Shown: positions 11,714-12,365 of the stretch, one piece after another
Numbering within the stretch: position 1 is the stretch's first letter
How the letters are laid out: each line of letters opens with the position of its first letter
From: JAJVID01 sp035275345
GTDB taxonomy: Bacteria > Acidobacteriota > Blastocatellia > RBC074
Length of the DNA: 12,365 bases
Direction of reading: 5' to 3'
Assembly (NCBI GenBank): GCA_035275345.1
Contig: DATEMY010000672.1
Location: 1-12,365 of the forward strand
The notes under the pieces: model-generated
The model's database searches: none
What the model was told of the DNA's origin: nothing
Seen by the model: only the letters and a program-made list of their open reading frames with translations
Position numbers and translations under genes: made by a program

Positions 11714-12271
11714 ATGCCGAACGCGCGCACACACGACGCAATTACCTATGCGATAATTCCCTTCACATTTCTCGGGGCGGAAATGTATTGGGGCGACCAC
11801 GCCACCTCAGCGATCGCGACTGTCGCGATGCTCTTTTCGGGACTGATGTTCGGGCCGGATCTCGATCTCGACAGCAAACCTTACCGCCGCTGGGGGCCGC
11901 TGAAATTTCTGTGGAAGCCCTATCAAGCCGCGCTGCCGCATCGTTCGAAGCTTTCGCACGGCCCGCTCCTCGGCACGATCATTCGCATAGTCTATTTTCT
12001 GATCGTCTTCTCACTGTTCACGGCGACCGTGCTCTACATCAGGCACCGCTACGTCAACGCCGCACAAACGACGTGGCAGGCGGAATTCGACGTGGTTAAG
12101 TCCGATCTATTCTCAGTCTTGAGTGGAACTGACGAGAAGTATTTGTGGGGCGCCTTCGGGGGGCTGTGGGCCGGGGCGTTGGCGCATACGACTGCCGACA
12201 TTGTCTGGTCAGCGCTAAAGAGGCGCAGGACAGCAAGACCTGAGAGGAGAGAACGGAGAAGACGGAAATAA
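11714..12271 (+). CDS. DUF2227-type putative metal-binding membrane protein
   Basis: The product is 185 residues. It begins MPNARTHDAITY and carries GPDLDLDS (D49, D51), PHRSKLSHGPL (H76, H82) and a late AHTTAD (H158, D162). These clustered His/Asp residues and the order of motifs resemble DUF2227 'metal-binding' proteins and related membrane-associated YdjM-like hydrolases, whose reaction is not established. Hydrophobic segments lie at about 9-25, 31-46, 88-108 and 144-160. CAGGAG is 13 nt from the ATG, further than usual. The very basic tail (RPERRERRRRK) is encoded partly by a repeat arm, so it may be a late addition. It could be co-transcribed with htpX under the same riboswitch. Confidence 0.8.
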   Translation: MPNARTHDAITYAIIPFTFLGAEMYWGDHATSAIATVAMLFSGLMFGPDLDLDSKPYRRWGPLKFLWKPYQAALPHRSKLSHGPLLGTIIRIVYFLIVFSLFTATVLYIRHRYVNAAQTTWQAEFDVVKSDLFSVLSGTDEKYLWGAFGGLWAGALAHTTADIVWSALKRRRTARPERRERRRRK

Positions 12272-12337
12272 CGGAAAAGACGGAAAAGCATATCCAGTTA
12301 CTTTCCGTCTTTTCCGTTATTTCCGTCTTTGCCGTTC
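12251..12337. repeat. Composite inverted repeat, ACGGAAA family, with U-rich tail
   Basis: The left arm (12251-12288) and right arm (12301-12337) are inverted copies with about two mismatches and one indel. The left arm contains four 9-bp units: ACGGAGAAG, ACGGAAATA, ACGGAAAAG and ACGGAAAAG (12253, 12262, 12271, 12280). The right arm is followed by a T-rich run (TTTCTTTTTCTTTCTT), so the structure can act as a terminator for the preceding gene. That gene's TAA (12269-12271) lies inside the arm. Confidence 0.93.
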
Positions 12338-12365
12338 TTTCTTTTTCTTTCTTAGAAGATTACGT

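Overview
This window is bacterial chromosome, compact and moderately GC-rich. It holds eight confidently identified genes plus a possible gene remnant at the left edge. The gene set suggests an environmental bacterium, and my best guess is an Acidobacteriota-like lineage. The grounds are a class II NrdJ with an intein, a TMEM14-type small membrane protein, a DUF2227-type membrane protein, a signal-peptide-free cobalamin-binding protein and many palindromic repeats. No rRNA or marker gene confirms this, so the taxonomy is inference.

Layout. 1-317: a possible gene tail, then a leader with an ECF-type promoter candidate and an 18-bp palindrome. 318-1904 (+): HtrA/Do-family periplasmic serine protease. 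1929-1967: a strong bidirectional terminator shared with the convergent superoxide dismutase gene (2623-1991, -). 3116-2802 (-): a TMEM14-family small membrane protein. A 570-bp region follows with a good sigma70 promoter and two candidate NrdR boxes that lead into nrdJ (3686-7567, +). NrdJ is the adenosylcobalamin-dependent ribonucleotide reductase, and it is interrupted by a 460-residue intein with a LAGLIDADG homing endonuclease. 7734-9386 (+): a single polypeptide fusing a Vsr-type mismatch endonuclease to a C5-cytosine DNA methyltransferase. A 97-bp near-perfect palindromic element sits in frame inside the methyltransferase. 9501-10424 (+): BtuF-like cobalamin-binding protein without a signal peptide. 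10460-10667: promoter, yybP-ykoY (manganese) riboswitch and intrinsic terminator, upstream of htpX (10711-11586, +), a membrane zinc metalloprotease. 11714-12271 (+): a DUF2227-type putative metal-binding membrane protein.

Themes. (1) Envelope and oxidative stress: HtrA, HtpX and SOD, with HtpX apparently under Mn2+ control through a transcription-terminating riboswitch. (2) Cobalamin: a B12-dependent RNR and a B12-binding protein lie close together. (3) Invasive sequence: an intein, an in-frame palindromic element, and three further inverted repeats (9378-9468, 11614-11693, 12251-12337). The arms of those three are built from 9- or 10-bp tandem units beginning (C)ACG plus purines. Two genes end inside such repeat arms.

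The most notable points are the Mn riboswitch-htpX pairing, the Vsr-methyltransferase fusion carrying a translated palindromic element, the shared architecture of the composite hairpins, and the paired NrdR boxes embedded in the nrdJ promoter.
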